Origin: Brugia malayi | Lineage: Eukaryota > Nematoda > Chromadorea > Rhabditida > Onchocercidae | Length of the DNA: 64,000 nt | Direction: 5' to 3' | Assembly (NCBI RefSeq): GCF_000002995.4 | Contig: NW_025062476.1 | Location: 12,482,501 to 12,546,500, forward strand | Position numbers and translations under genes: made by a program | The notes under the pieces: model-generated | What the model was told of the DNA's origin: nothing | What the model saw: only the letters and a program-made list of their open reading frames with translations | Databases searched by the model: none | Shown here: positions 13,230 through 25,000 of the stretch, in pieces | Numbering within the stretch: position 1 is the stretch's first letter | How the letters are laid out: every line of letters begins with the position of its first letter

Positions 13230-14149
13230 TTTGTGTGATAGTGTTTCTTCTTTCATAATATCATCCCTTCATTACCACTTATGAATATCATATGTATCAT
13301 CACCTCAGATTTAATCTATATTTGTATATTTTATTTAAATTTTGTTATATTTATTGTTGTTTCCTTTTTTTCCTAGTTTTTCATCACTTTTTTTTTTTGG
13401 TTTTTAAAATGTTTTTTTTCAAGTTTTTCAACTTTTTTGCTATCAAAAATGATGTCATATCATGATTTGGCTGTACAGTTTTTGTTTTTTTTTTTTTTTT
13501 TTTTTTTTTTTTATTGAATGTACAGATTGTTTTTCATTTTATATTTTTTTACGTTAAAGAAAACAAAAACTTTTGCCAGATAAAAAATTTACATTGCTAT
13601 GCAGTGACAATTGTTGCATTTTGTTTTGTTTTTCAATTTGAAATACTTTTTAAATTTCGCTTTCTTGGAAATGTACATCGTGTTATTAGCAGAACTTTTT
13701 TTTTTCCTATAAACTATTTTTGCAAGACATTTTTATTAATTTAAATTAGTTATTTCCAATTAATAAAGTACAGTGTAAGTATCTGGTGAATATTTTTTAT
13801 TTTTCTCATATTATTAGTTATTCGTTTACGAAATTTGATCCAATTAACATTGTAAATATTTTATGTCAATAAGTTTTATTCTGTAAAATTCTTTAAGGTA
13901 TATATATATTAAGCACTACAAATCTTTCAATGCGAATTATTCCACGAATGATAATTTGAAGTTCAGTATTTTGATCTTTTCTCTGAAACACTATCCTGCA
14001 TCATCGGGTAAGTCTCACATTTCGGGATTTTTATTTTTTGCAGTAGCAAATTGATTTTATAAAATTTAACGTTTCTTATTGCTATAATTGATGGAAAATT
14101 TGAATTGCATTCAAGGAGAAGTGTAAAAGACTGAAGGATAATCATTTCG
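13230..14149. other. Intergenic PRELI gene-EMC5
   Basis: Contains long poly(T) runs (about 13480-13512) and an AATAAA at 13762-13767. Open frames here encode only Phe/Ile/Leu-rich A+T-driven peptides. Nothing else seen. Confidence 0.55.
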
Positions 14150-15239
14150 ATGAATCCAACGAGTTTATCAATATTTCGCGGAGTTTGTTTAGTTGGTCTC
14201 ATCTCACTTCTACATTGTGCCTATTCAGCTGCACAGGTTTCTTATTTTTTGCATTATTCAAACATAATTTGTTAAACTATGTACATATTGAAACATAATT
14301 TATTAATTTACAAAGTAGTTTTTGTGATTATATATATATTTTTTCAATATATTAAGTAAGTAAAATACTACTCATTGAAATTTTGTTGTAATTTGAGGTA
14401 AATTCAGTCTTTTAGAGTTAGTAGCTATTCTACTTTCTTCTAAAAGTTTTCGTAAAAGGGGAACAAATTTGAAGTTAAAATTTAAAATAAACTTAATCTA
14501 GTAGTGATAGATTAAGAATTGGTTGTGTTTATAAAACTTTTTGCAGCATCGTTTTTATTTACGACTAACGGAACAACCATTCACGCAACTACCTCTTGAT
14601 ATTATCGTACAAACAATTGTGAGCTTAATTGCTTTCCTTTATAGTGCTACCTGTATTGCTGGAGAATTTCAACCAGTTCGTTCTGATTTACAGGTTTATC
14701 ATTGCTATTATTAAATTCATCTTGGTGATTTATGCATATTGTTCATTTATTGGCATTTTTTTTTTTTGAAAAATCTTGAAGATTTTATTTTTTGCTTTGA
14801 ATATATAACGAGTAGTTCTTGCTTTCCTTCAAAAAAAAAAGCAGGCCACAACATAGAGCATTAAATGATAACATCATTAGTGATTTGGAATAAGTAAATT
14901 GTTAAAACTAAAATTTGGGACTTAGTAAGGGTTTTTTTTAAAGAATTTAAATGAGATAAAATTGATTTTAATATTTTTGGTAAACTTATTTTTAATTGGA
15001 TTCTTGTGGTTATCATATGATTTTAAATAATTACATAATTTTGATTTTTTACAATGACTAAATTTTATGTTTTTTTTATGTTTATTTTCCAAATTTTTAA
15101 TACTTAATGATTCTAGAATCGTACAAAATCTTGGGACACAGTTGGAAACTGTCCGTCATTTTATACGTTTGATCATCGTGCCAGAACTCTTTCACCATCA
15201 TACAGCGATTCATGCCAGCAATACTTCGATTCTTCACCG
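14150..15239 (+). CDS. EMC5: EMC5 / MMGT1, ER membrane complex subunit 5 (3' end unresolved)
   Basis: Small two-pass membrane protein of the ER membrane protein complex, which inserts tail-anchored and multipass proteins; also named membrane magnesium transporter 1. Exons 14150-14236, 14547-14693 and 15117-15239 give 119 residues in phase. TM1 is about residues 8-28 (FRGVCLVGLISLLHCAYS), followed by the diagnostic AAQHRFYLRLTEQ. TM2 is about 44-64, ending in IAGEF. Exon 3 gives WDTVGNCPSFYTFDHRAR, matching the family's conserved TM2-distal segment. Human MMGT1 has 131 residues, so about ten are missing. Exon 3 either splices at 15240 to an exon I cannot identify or reads through the poly(T) to the TAA at 15293-15295. 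The next gene starts about 0.6 kb downstream in the same direction. Confidence 0.87.
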
Positions 15240-15295
15240 GTTTTTTTTTTTTTGGATGCTTCATTTCATTTTAAAAACTTTTTTTCATTGTCTTA

Positions 15296-15874
15296 AATGT
15301 GTATTTTTCAACTCTTTTATTTTCTTTAAAGTTTCATTTTGAAATTTATAAATGGGATTACGGAGATTTTCAAATGTTTGTATCAGAAATCTGTGAAAAT
15401 ATACAGAAAATACAAGTAGTTTGCAGCAGATTTTTCTACTGTTATTTTTTTTTCTTTGCTTTTATAAATTCACAAATTTTGAATAATGTTATTGTGAGAT
15501 ATAAAAGTATTTGCAATTCTGTTTTTCTTTTTCTTTCTTTTTTTTTTTTTTTTTTTTGCATTGTATTTTTTGAGAGATAGTTAAATGGTAAGCTGTAATC
15601 TGGAATATTGAAAACATAAGATAGTTTTATTTCTTAGTAAATTACGTCCTTCATCCCAACAGTAAGTAGGACTTTGAATAGAAAAAAATATCAGTTCCAT
15701 TATATTTATTATTATTTGATTTATGATTTATGGTCTTTTATACGAAATTTGTTTAACTCTTCAATTGTAGTGCCCGTCCTCATCAACTGTTCAAGATGGC
15801 GAACTTTTTCGTTGCGACTATTAATTGTTAAATATTCAACATTGTTCCCTTCATTTTTCTCAATCTTCTCATAT
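15296..15874. other. Intergenic EMC5-NDUFAF6
   Basis: Poly(T)- and A+T-rich. Probably contains the unresolved EMC5 terminal exon and/or the NDUFAF6 5' UTR. Acceptor-like sites are present (for example near 15310, 15640 and 15770), but none joins convincingly. Confidence 0.4.
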
Positions 15875-17962
15875 ATGCCTCCTCAGGTATGTTAATAGAG
15901 TTTGCTAATTTCTCGAATAAGCAAGAAAGAGATTTTTTAAATAAAAAAATTTTATTATAGGAATCATATTTCTAGTTTTCTCCTGGATTATGTTTTATGG
16001 ATAGTTATTTAGATAAGAATTACTTCATCCGAGCAAAAAAAGATATCATTTTCAACCGCTCTATGTAGAACTATTGGAAATGATTTATCCCAAAAGTCTT
16101 CAATAAAAAACAAAAATCCATCGCAACGAAATCCTCAGTTAAAACCTCCTTCCAAAAAGGTAATAACTTTTTTTATTAGTGCCATTCTGGTACCAATAAA
16201 ATACTCTAAATTTTTTTTTTCTGCAGAAAAAAATTGTTTGAACGAGCAAATATTGTTAGATCTTGGGAATAAGTAATAAATAGTTTTTACCTACTATCCT
16301 TTTTACGTTAATGCAAATTTTTAGTACCAATTAAATTTATGATATTCCAATTAAGTTCGCAGCACTTATCTCAAATGATCTATGTTGCAATGTTTTTAAG
16401 ACCATTTCTGAATCAGATTAGCATGGGAAGAACGAATCACTGATTCAGCTAAAATACTCAGCTAATTAAAGTATTCATTTTGTGTTTCCAGGCAATAAAC
16501 GAAGCCCTTCATCAATGTTTACAAATAACTCGTGAGCGAGATTATACAAATTATGTTGCTGGTTTAGTAATGCCATCGGAAATTCAACCTGCTTTGTTTA
16601 CCGTAAGCTACTTTTGTTTTCAATATTTTAATTTCGTCGTCTTTTTTATAAGTTTTGAAGTTTTATTTCCAGCTATTGGCTTTTAATGTAGAATTAGCCA
16701 TTGTTCGAGATCAAGTTGTTCGTAATTCGGGAGTTTCCGGAATATATCGTTTGCAGTTCTGGAAAGATGCATTAGATGTTTTATATGGTCAAGCAAAAGG
16801 ACCACTACCTCGGTAATTTTTCTTTTTTTTTTTTGGAGCTTCAAATTCTATTATATACTTTTAGGGTTTAGTTTTTTTTTTTTTTTTTTTCTCTAATAAT
16901 TTCTGATACGATAATCAGATAAATTTTCAGGCAACCGGTTGCGATAGCTTTAAGTCTTTTTGGACATCATTTTGATGAACATTTACTGAGAAATTTAATT
17001 ACTGCTCGGCAAAGAACATTGGGTGATCGTCCGTTTGAGTCTCTTAACGATGTCAAAAAATATGGCATCGAAACGACAGGCTCCGTAACTCAGTTGATAA
17101 TGCATCTACTTTCCGGTTCTCATGATGCTAATGAGATACCGCTTTCTGAAGAAGCAATTCAAGCAGTCGAATCAATGTCACATGCTATTTCAATTATTAC
17201 TTTAATCAGGTACATAATTTAGTGGGAATTTTTGTTTTATTTTTATTTTTAATTCTTCAGCTTCATTTTTTTTTTTCTTTTTTTGCAACCTTCCAGATAT
17301 TTTTTATAAATTTTACTTTAATTCATAACAGATCGACCATGCCGTTATTGTCAAGAGGGATCTTTTTACTTCCCAATGATCTAATGGAGAAATATCAGTT
17401 AAATGCAGATGACATATTGGGGAATAAAAAGCAAAATGCAATACGTGATTTAGTCAAGGAGCTTACTAATGTTAGTATTTTGAATTTTCATTAAATTTCA
17501 TGAGTTAGTCTTTTGTTGATGTATTTTTTGTATTCATTACGAAAGAAAAGAAGAAAAAATATTTTATGTTAATACTTTATGTAACATTTTCTTGGAATAG
17601 CTTTTGAATTATTGCAAATAACGATTTACCTCTTATACTTAAAAACTTTTTTAAAGATGGTGCTAAGTCATCTTGAAAAATTTACCATCAATTAATTGGC
17701 TAATTCATCATTTCTATCAAAATATCTTTTAACCTTTTAAAATTTAAAGATAGCAGAGGAAGAACTTCTGAAAAGTCGACAATATCGTAAAAGCATCAAA
17801 CCAAATTTACGACTAGCACTTATGGCAAGTGGTGTAACGTTGGATCATTTAGTGAAAACGCTTCATGAAAGCAACTATAATTTGCTGAATACACGACTTC
17901 AACGTGGATACGATCTTCTCGCATGGCGTTTTTGGTGGCGCAAATTTCTTGGTCATTACTGA
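15875..17962 (+). CDS. NDUFAF6: NDUFAF6, complex I assembly factor (squalene/phytoene synthase fold)
   Basis: Mitochondrial factor needed for early complex I (ND1 module) assembly; it has a phytoene/squalene-synthase fold without known enzymatic activity. Exons 15875-15886, 16013-16159, 16492-16602, 16673-16812, 16931-17209, 17332-17470 and 17750-17962 total 1,041 nt, 346 aa (human 333). Residues 1-53 are rich in Ser, Thr, Lys and Arg and nearly free of acidic residues, as in a targeting peptide. Domain evidence: LLAFNVELAIVRD, RLQFWKDALDVLYG, QPVAIAL, YGIETTGSVTQLIMHLL, SRGIFLLPNDLMEKYQL and ALMASGVTLDHLVKTL, all colinear with the family. The first exon is only four codons (MPPQ), so the start is the least certain part. 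It ends LAWRFWWRKFLGHY. Confidence 0.9.
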
Positions 17963-20900
17963 CAGTACGATTGAGATTGTGAGGATTATGACTTCATGCA
18001 TTATAGATGGATATTGCTTGAGCTCAATTTCATAACTTCATTTTCTTTTTACTTTTCAAAATTTTCGTTATATCGTTTATTTTGATTAGTCACTCACTAC
18101 TGTTGGATATTTTCCTTCTGTGCTATATTTTTATTGTTGTAATTCATTTTTCATGTTTGAGCTTCTTTAAATTTACTTTAAGGAAGCCCGAATATTTTCA
18201 AAAATTCATATCTTATTCTAATTTTAATTAAAAGGAAAAAAAGAAAGCTGCTAGCAGATGATTTATTTTGCATTTCTTATCATAAACTATAGTTGTTTTC
18301 ATTATTTTATCAAATCATAAAATTTGAATATTCAATAAGTAAATTTGATATAAAATTTAAATATTCAATAGGCGTTTGCAATACTGCATCAATCTGAAAA
18401 AATTAAATATTCAATAGGTAAATTTGTCTGACATATCAAAATGGAAGACATTGATATCATAAAGTTCAATATCAATTTAACAATAAGGTAAACTGAAAAT
18501 AATTATTGAATATTTAAGATGAACAGTGCTTATCAAGGATGTTTGGCTTTCTTTATAACTGTTTCGTATTATAAACATTTGGTATTTCTTTATGATGAAT
18601 TATCCTAGTCCACTTTTTCTTTCTCATTCTTGGAAATTTTATTGTGAAGTTTCAGTATTAATAGTGCTAGAATTTAAGTAAGACTAAAAAGATGGAAAGG
18701 ATCAAAATGATCTTCTAAGAAGTGAAAATTTTGGTAATAATAAAATTTACAATTTCAAATTATTTCTATCAGTTGGAAAATGATAATTCGAGTGTGTAAT
18801 TTTTTGATTATATTTTTTCACAAATAACTTTTATAAGCAAAGTTTAAAAATTTCCCTTAGAAAAGAAAAAAAAAAAAAAAAAAAAAAAAAGGCGGTAGCT
18901 AGTATATATATTATTTACATTATTATGTACGTTGACATTCGTGTCATTAAATTAGTATTGATAAAGATATTTCAGTGAAGTTTAAATTTTATAAATTTTT
19001 GTTACATTATAAAATTTATATGATTAACTATTACTTCCCCATCTAATGAATATTATTTTGCAATGAAAGTTTTGTCTTTTTATTTCCGGTGCTTTATTTA
19101 TTTGTCAAAAATTGCAAGCAAATAATAACAATAAGTCATATGAAATGCACTCATTTCAAAATTGCAATAAATCATATGATTGCTATCAATAATGAACAAT
19201 TCTTGTGATTCTTTTGTTGATGTAATTTTTGAAGTCAAAATTCTTTCATTTCTAATATTTTTTTTTCGTCCATTTTTTCAAAAATTAAAATCGAAATTTT
19301 ACAAAAAAAAAAAAAAAAAAAAAAAACAAAAATTAGGACTAAAAAAGAAACTTTTAGCAATTATTTAAATTAAAATTTTACTGTTTAATGGAATGTCCTG
19401 TGATAAACTTTTATGAAGCATGCAATTCTAATTTTTTTCTTCAACACTTTTAATTTTAATTAGATCATGAAATAAAATTGATTGGAATGAATTTACAATG
19501 AAATATTACAATAGGATATGATTATGGAAATTTCAAGGAAATCAAAAAAAAAAAAAAAAAAAATGCAATTGCATTATGATGATATACTGTAATGAATTAA
19601 TTTAAATTATTAATAATAAAATAAAAAGTTCAAAACTATTCCAGCAAGTTTACTTTAGAATTAACAATGTGGCAAATCGTATAAACAGGTACTTAATTAT
19701 ATATTGTTTGTACAAAACTATACTTTTGAATAAACAAATAATTCTTTGAATAATTATTTTCATTTGCTGAAGAAAAAAAAAAAAGAATTACAAATATTAA
19801 AATGAATTTTGCAGAAATCACTTTTTTTAGCAATTAAAATTGTTTACAAAAAGTAATATTCAATTAAATAAACAAACATGTATTTCCATTATTTTTTTAC
19901 AAAAATTAAAATTTTGAGAGAAAATGAGAGATAAAATAAGAACGAGAGAAAATTAATAATAATTTCAACTTAACTCACTGAAATTTATTTGCTAAAATAG
20001 CATTTTATAAGCTTTTCATTTTTTTTTTTTTTTAATTTTTTCTATTTTCTCTTATTCTTGAAATTTTATAATATTACTATTGATAATTAAAATTAATATT
20101 TACTTATAAAACCAAGAAAAAGAGTAGGCAAGGATTTTTTTTTTTATTATATGGTACATTTTAAATTAACATATAAAAACTAAAAAAAAAAGTAAATAAA
20201 ATTTTTTATTTTCTAATATATGATAGTTAAATTATTATAAGTAAAGTTAATTTGTCATTTTTCTTTCTTATTTACAAAACAAAACAAAAGGACGAAAGTA
20301 TTTAAAATATTTAAAAATGTTTGTAGCATAAAATATTCTAGGAAAATTTATAAAATGCAATTTTGAAGATACCCATCATTTAGGTTAGAAATGATGGGTA
20401 TAAGCATTGAATAACTTTGTCCAATCTTTTTTTTTTTTTAATCGTCTTTTATTATTTTCACACGAATATCTTATCAATATGCTAGTAATATTAACTTTAT
20501 ATTTAATATGCACTGATTTTTTTTTTTTTATCCTAATTTTCAAATCCATGTGAAGGGTAAATAAAAATCTATGAAAGGGTAAAATTTACGGGTAAAATTT
20601 ACTAATGACTATATTGCATTATTAGGCAAGCAAATAAATTTTATTCAAAATTTCAAATATTTATAACTTAGATGCATATTACTTCAATAGAATGAAAAAA
20701 TTTCATAAAGCAATCAATGATAAAATTCCTAAACAAAATTAGCATTAATTTTGATTTTTTTTTTTTAAAAATATATGATAAAATTCCCAAACGATTTTCT
20801 TTCTTTTGTTTTTTCTGAATAAAAATAATTTATTTATCTTTTTTTTTTTTTTGTTTATTTCAAACACTGCTAATAATTACAATTGCATAAATTAAATCAA

Positions 20901-22006
20901 AATTATATACATTACAAAATTGTTAAACAGGAAAAAAAGAGAAATTATCATCAAAATTTCATCAATATTTTTTGTTGTATTAATTAATAAATATTAATTT
21001 AATGAAATCAAAACTTCATTAAAATTTCTTGTTTTATTAATTAACAAATATTATCGATTAGTTTATACAATAATTAATTAATAAATTTTCAAAATTGAAA
21101 ATGTATGAGAATTTTCATTCATCACAATAATATTAGTGACTCAGTTACATTGTAATATGATAATTTTACATTTTAAAATTTAATTACGAGAGGAAAAAAT
21201 TTTATTTATAAAATTTCGAGAATTTTATCAATTATAAAAGGCTTAAATTTGAAAGAAGAAAAAGTTGCAATATAATTTAATTATTATACATTAATTTGCA
21301 TACTTATAAAACTCTTACTTTTCATATAAAAAAACAAATTTAAGAAATATTTATTATGGTTATATAATGCAAATAATTATTACATATACTTTATTTATAA
21401 CATCAATAATTACATGAAATGAAATAATTGTAAAATTTTCAACATTTCAACAAATTTAAAAGATTACAAAAAAAACAGCAAATAATTAAGCAAAGTATAA
21501 AAGAAAATGCAAGGCAATTAAAATGTTAAAGTTTACATTTTTATTTACACTAAAAAAAATATATTAAAATGCTTCAACAGTTTATTTAATTTCAATCTAA
21601 AAAGAAAAAAGCACCGATAATATTAACTAATATATGAGATATCATTAATGAGGTAAATTTTGAGGTATAAAATTTTTTTCTTACTTTTTTTTTTAAATAA
21701 AATTTTTTTAAAAAATAAAAAACATTTGTTGTAAGAATGTTTTTTTCTTTTTCCAACAGAAATTTATTATAGTAAATATAATATTCAAATTTTAACTTTT
21801 ATTATACTTTAATATAATTAATCTGTCATATTTTATTTTACTTTATTCTATATTAGCTTCATTTTTTACTTATACTTATTCATTCAAATCTTTTCCTATT
21901 TTTTATTTGATAATTTTCATTTATAGCTTACAGCTTATTTTGTTATTTAATAAGAATTAATTAGAATGAAATTTTCGAATTAATTATTTTACTAATATTT
22001 GATGAT
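17963..22006. other. Convergent intergenic desert, NDUFAF6 to CLC
   Basis: Four kilobases between two convergent gene ends. Extremely A+T-rich, with many poly(A)/poly(T) tracts (about 18867-18890, 19303-19326, 19542-19562) and no coding signal. Three copies of AATATTCAATA occur within about 100 bases (18326-18416). A hairpin lies at 20369-20401. TTTATT at 21902-21907 could serve the CLC gene as AATAAA on the - strand. Confidence 0.6.
20369..20401. repeat. Perfect 13-bp stem / 7-nt loop hairpin
   Basis: Left arm 20369-20381 (ATACCCATCATTT), loop 20382-20388, right arm 20389-20401 an exact reverse complement. It includes a CCC/GGG core that is unusual in the surrounding A+T-rich DNA. It could be a small structured RNA, a 3'-end structure or a protein site; function unknown. 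Confidence 0.6.
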
Positions 22007-25000
22007 TTAACATTCCAAATTTACATCACTGATAATCTGATCTTCTGATAATGTTTGAGTAGCAACTGTTGTTACCATTCGCTGTATAATACCATTATCA
22101 ATTAATAATCTATGCGGTGATGTCACAGTACTTTTGCGCACTGAATAAGTTGGAATAGCACCACGACTATATATATTTGCAAGAGCATTACGAAGCTAAA
22201 AGAAAAAAAAAAAGTTGTTTTGATAATATTTAAAAAAAAAAAATAATTTTATAGCACAAATAATTTAAATTTTTATTTTTTGGAAAGAATTTTCTTTTTT
22301 TTTCTTTGTTCTAGAAAACTTTCAAAATTTTTAATTCTTTCAAAAAATGGCATAAAATTAAAAAAAAAAAAAAAAGAAGAAAGAAAAAGGAGAACAAACT
22401 TCTTTGATTGAAATTACACCCATAAGCTTTCCACGATTTGTAATATAAGCATGATTAAGACCAAGTAATGAGAATAATGTATGCACCTGAAATAATGAGA
22501 TAACGAAAACTTTGAAAATCGTTATTATCGTAATTTTAAATGATTTCAAATTGAAATTAATAAATTGCAGGTATTAAATAATCAAATACTACATTAGATA
22601 CATATATCAAATGTCTTTTTTTTTTTTAAAAGAAGCTGAAGTTTCGTTAATTTTTCATTAAATTTAGCAACTATTTACTTATATTGTTATAAAAAATTGC
22701 TATAAAAAGAAACTTACTAAAATTAAAGTATTTGATTATTTAATATATTTAATTATCTAATAATATTTTATTATCTAATATCTAATATAATATTTGATTA
22801 TTTAATACCTAAAAGAAAAAAGTGAAAATTTAAAAAAGTAATTCATTGATGTTTACTTACTCGATATAATGATGTACCAAGGACAAGTTGAAATGGCGCT
22901 GGATCGATTGCAATTTCATCCAAATTAATAGGATGCTGCAAAATATAGGCACGTTGACGGACACTTAAATTTGTCACCTAAAATGACACAAATTTCAATG
23001 ACTCATTTATGAAACTATTAATAAAATGATAATTTTATGAATTGATAAAAAATAAATTTTACTATAATTTTGTTTCTGATAGCACTAATACATAATTTTT
23101 TTCTTTGATTTCACACTTATCAATTTTAAATGATAATTTTATTTGTTATCTTTTCAAAGCATTTATTTAAAAGTACGCCTTAAATGAAATAAAAATCATT
23201 CGAAATAACTTAATTAATATATGAATTTTCAAGAAGAATTCCCATCTATCTTTATTCATTTCATCAAATTATTGCAAATTATTTTAAACTAACTTTTATA
23301 ATTTCTTTTTCTAACATTAAACTTGTAAATTAATTAGTTAAAATAGTAATTAATTTAAATTGAAAAAAAATAAGTACGACCAGAAACTCACATGACTGTC
23401 AACATCAGTTTGACGCTGAAGTAACGGTGCTAATGGACTATCTGCAAAATGAAATAAAATGTAAATTAAAAAAAGAAAAATTTTTATTTTAACAAATACA
23501 TCAATATTATATTCTATTTTCTGTCAATTACTAGAAATGAAATAAAGAGAAAAAAAAAAGAATTTTGCTAGCATTTTTTTCTATAATAAAACGGACATAA
23601 ATGATAAGAAATAATATTTTAACTTATTTTATATCTCATTTATACTTTCAAACATTTTTCAAATCATTCTTATCATAAAAAACATTTTTTAATCTTTCTT
23701 ATCATTCTTCTTGTCATCACCTACACTTTCTAACATTCTTTAATCTTCCTGATCTTATCATAAAATAAATTACTTTATAATTACCTCCACGACGATCCTC
23801 ATGTAATGGACTATTAGCAAGCAATGTATTACCACTAATATTACGATCCGTTAATAAATTATTATTACTTAATCGTGAATTTCGTCGTATATGATTTAAT
23901 AAATCAGACGTAGTATTAATTCGTCGTCGATCAATCATTGAATCTGGGCCTAATTTTTCGTACAATAAATAATTCAAATATTTTCGTGCTACTGAACCAA
24001 GCAAAATTTTTGTTCCTAAAATTATTAATTATAATATTTTAATTATTAATCACAATATTTTAATTTTTATTTAGTCAAAAATAAATTTAATAGTGTGGTA
24101 AATATTGTAGCATAGTAAATAATAAATTAAAATAACGATTATCTTATTAAGTCTTACTAAGAAAAAAAAAAAAATTAAGAAAAATTATGAAAAGGTTATT
24201 TTATAAGAAAAAAATTATATCTTTTACTGAATTCTAATTTCAAATATTTATTATCAAATTTAATCAACTAAAATTAATTACTAATGATTCAATGTATTTT
24301 CAATAAACACAAATCATGATAAACTGCTAATTTTAACAAAATTAATGTAATACAGAAAGAAAAAGAAAATCAAATAATCATTTATTACATTCTTTGTTAT
24401 AATCATATTATAATTTTATTAAGGTAATATAATTAAAAAAAGTAATAGGTGTAAAAATTTATTTGAATTTAATTTCTGATTAAAAACTTACTGGAATCAG
24501 TAATAAGTGGATATGAGCGCAAATGTGGTGTTGCTAGTAAAAGTTCCCTGAGTTCACCATATGTTGTAGATTTTGTTATACATAGCACATCATGAATCAT
24601 TATATTTTCAACTTTTAATTTATGAACACTAAAAAAATTTTAAATGAACAATAAAAATTAAATTTTAATTTAAAATCATAACAAAAAAAAGAAAAAGTTA
24701 ATGTATTATTGTTTAGTTTTATATTAACAATCTCAACAATTATTTAGTATTTTACTACTTTAAAATAAAATAATAATTCTCCTCCTCATTTTCAGTCTAT
24801 TCAAATTTTCAAAAAAAAAAAAGAATTATGAATACAAAAGATTATGTAAGAAAAAAATAATAATTAATAAATAACATTATGAATTTTTCATTGTTTTGTT
24901 CATTTTATTTTATGAAAAGCTAAAATTGATATATAACAAATCTTTAATAAAATTTGAAAGTAAAATTACCTAATCCGAGAAGGAGGTAAATCAGCTAAAT

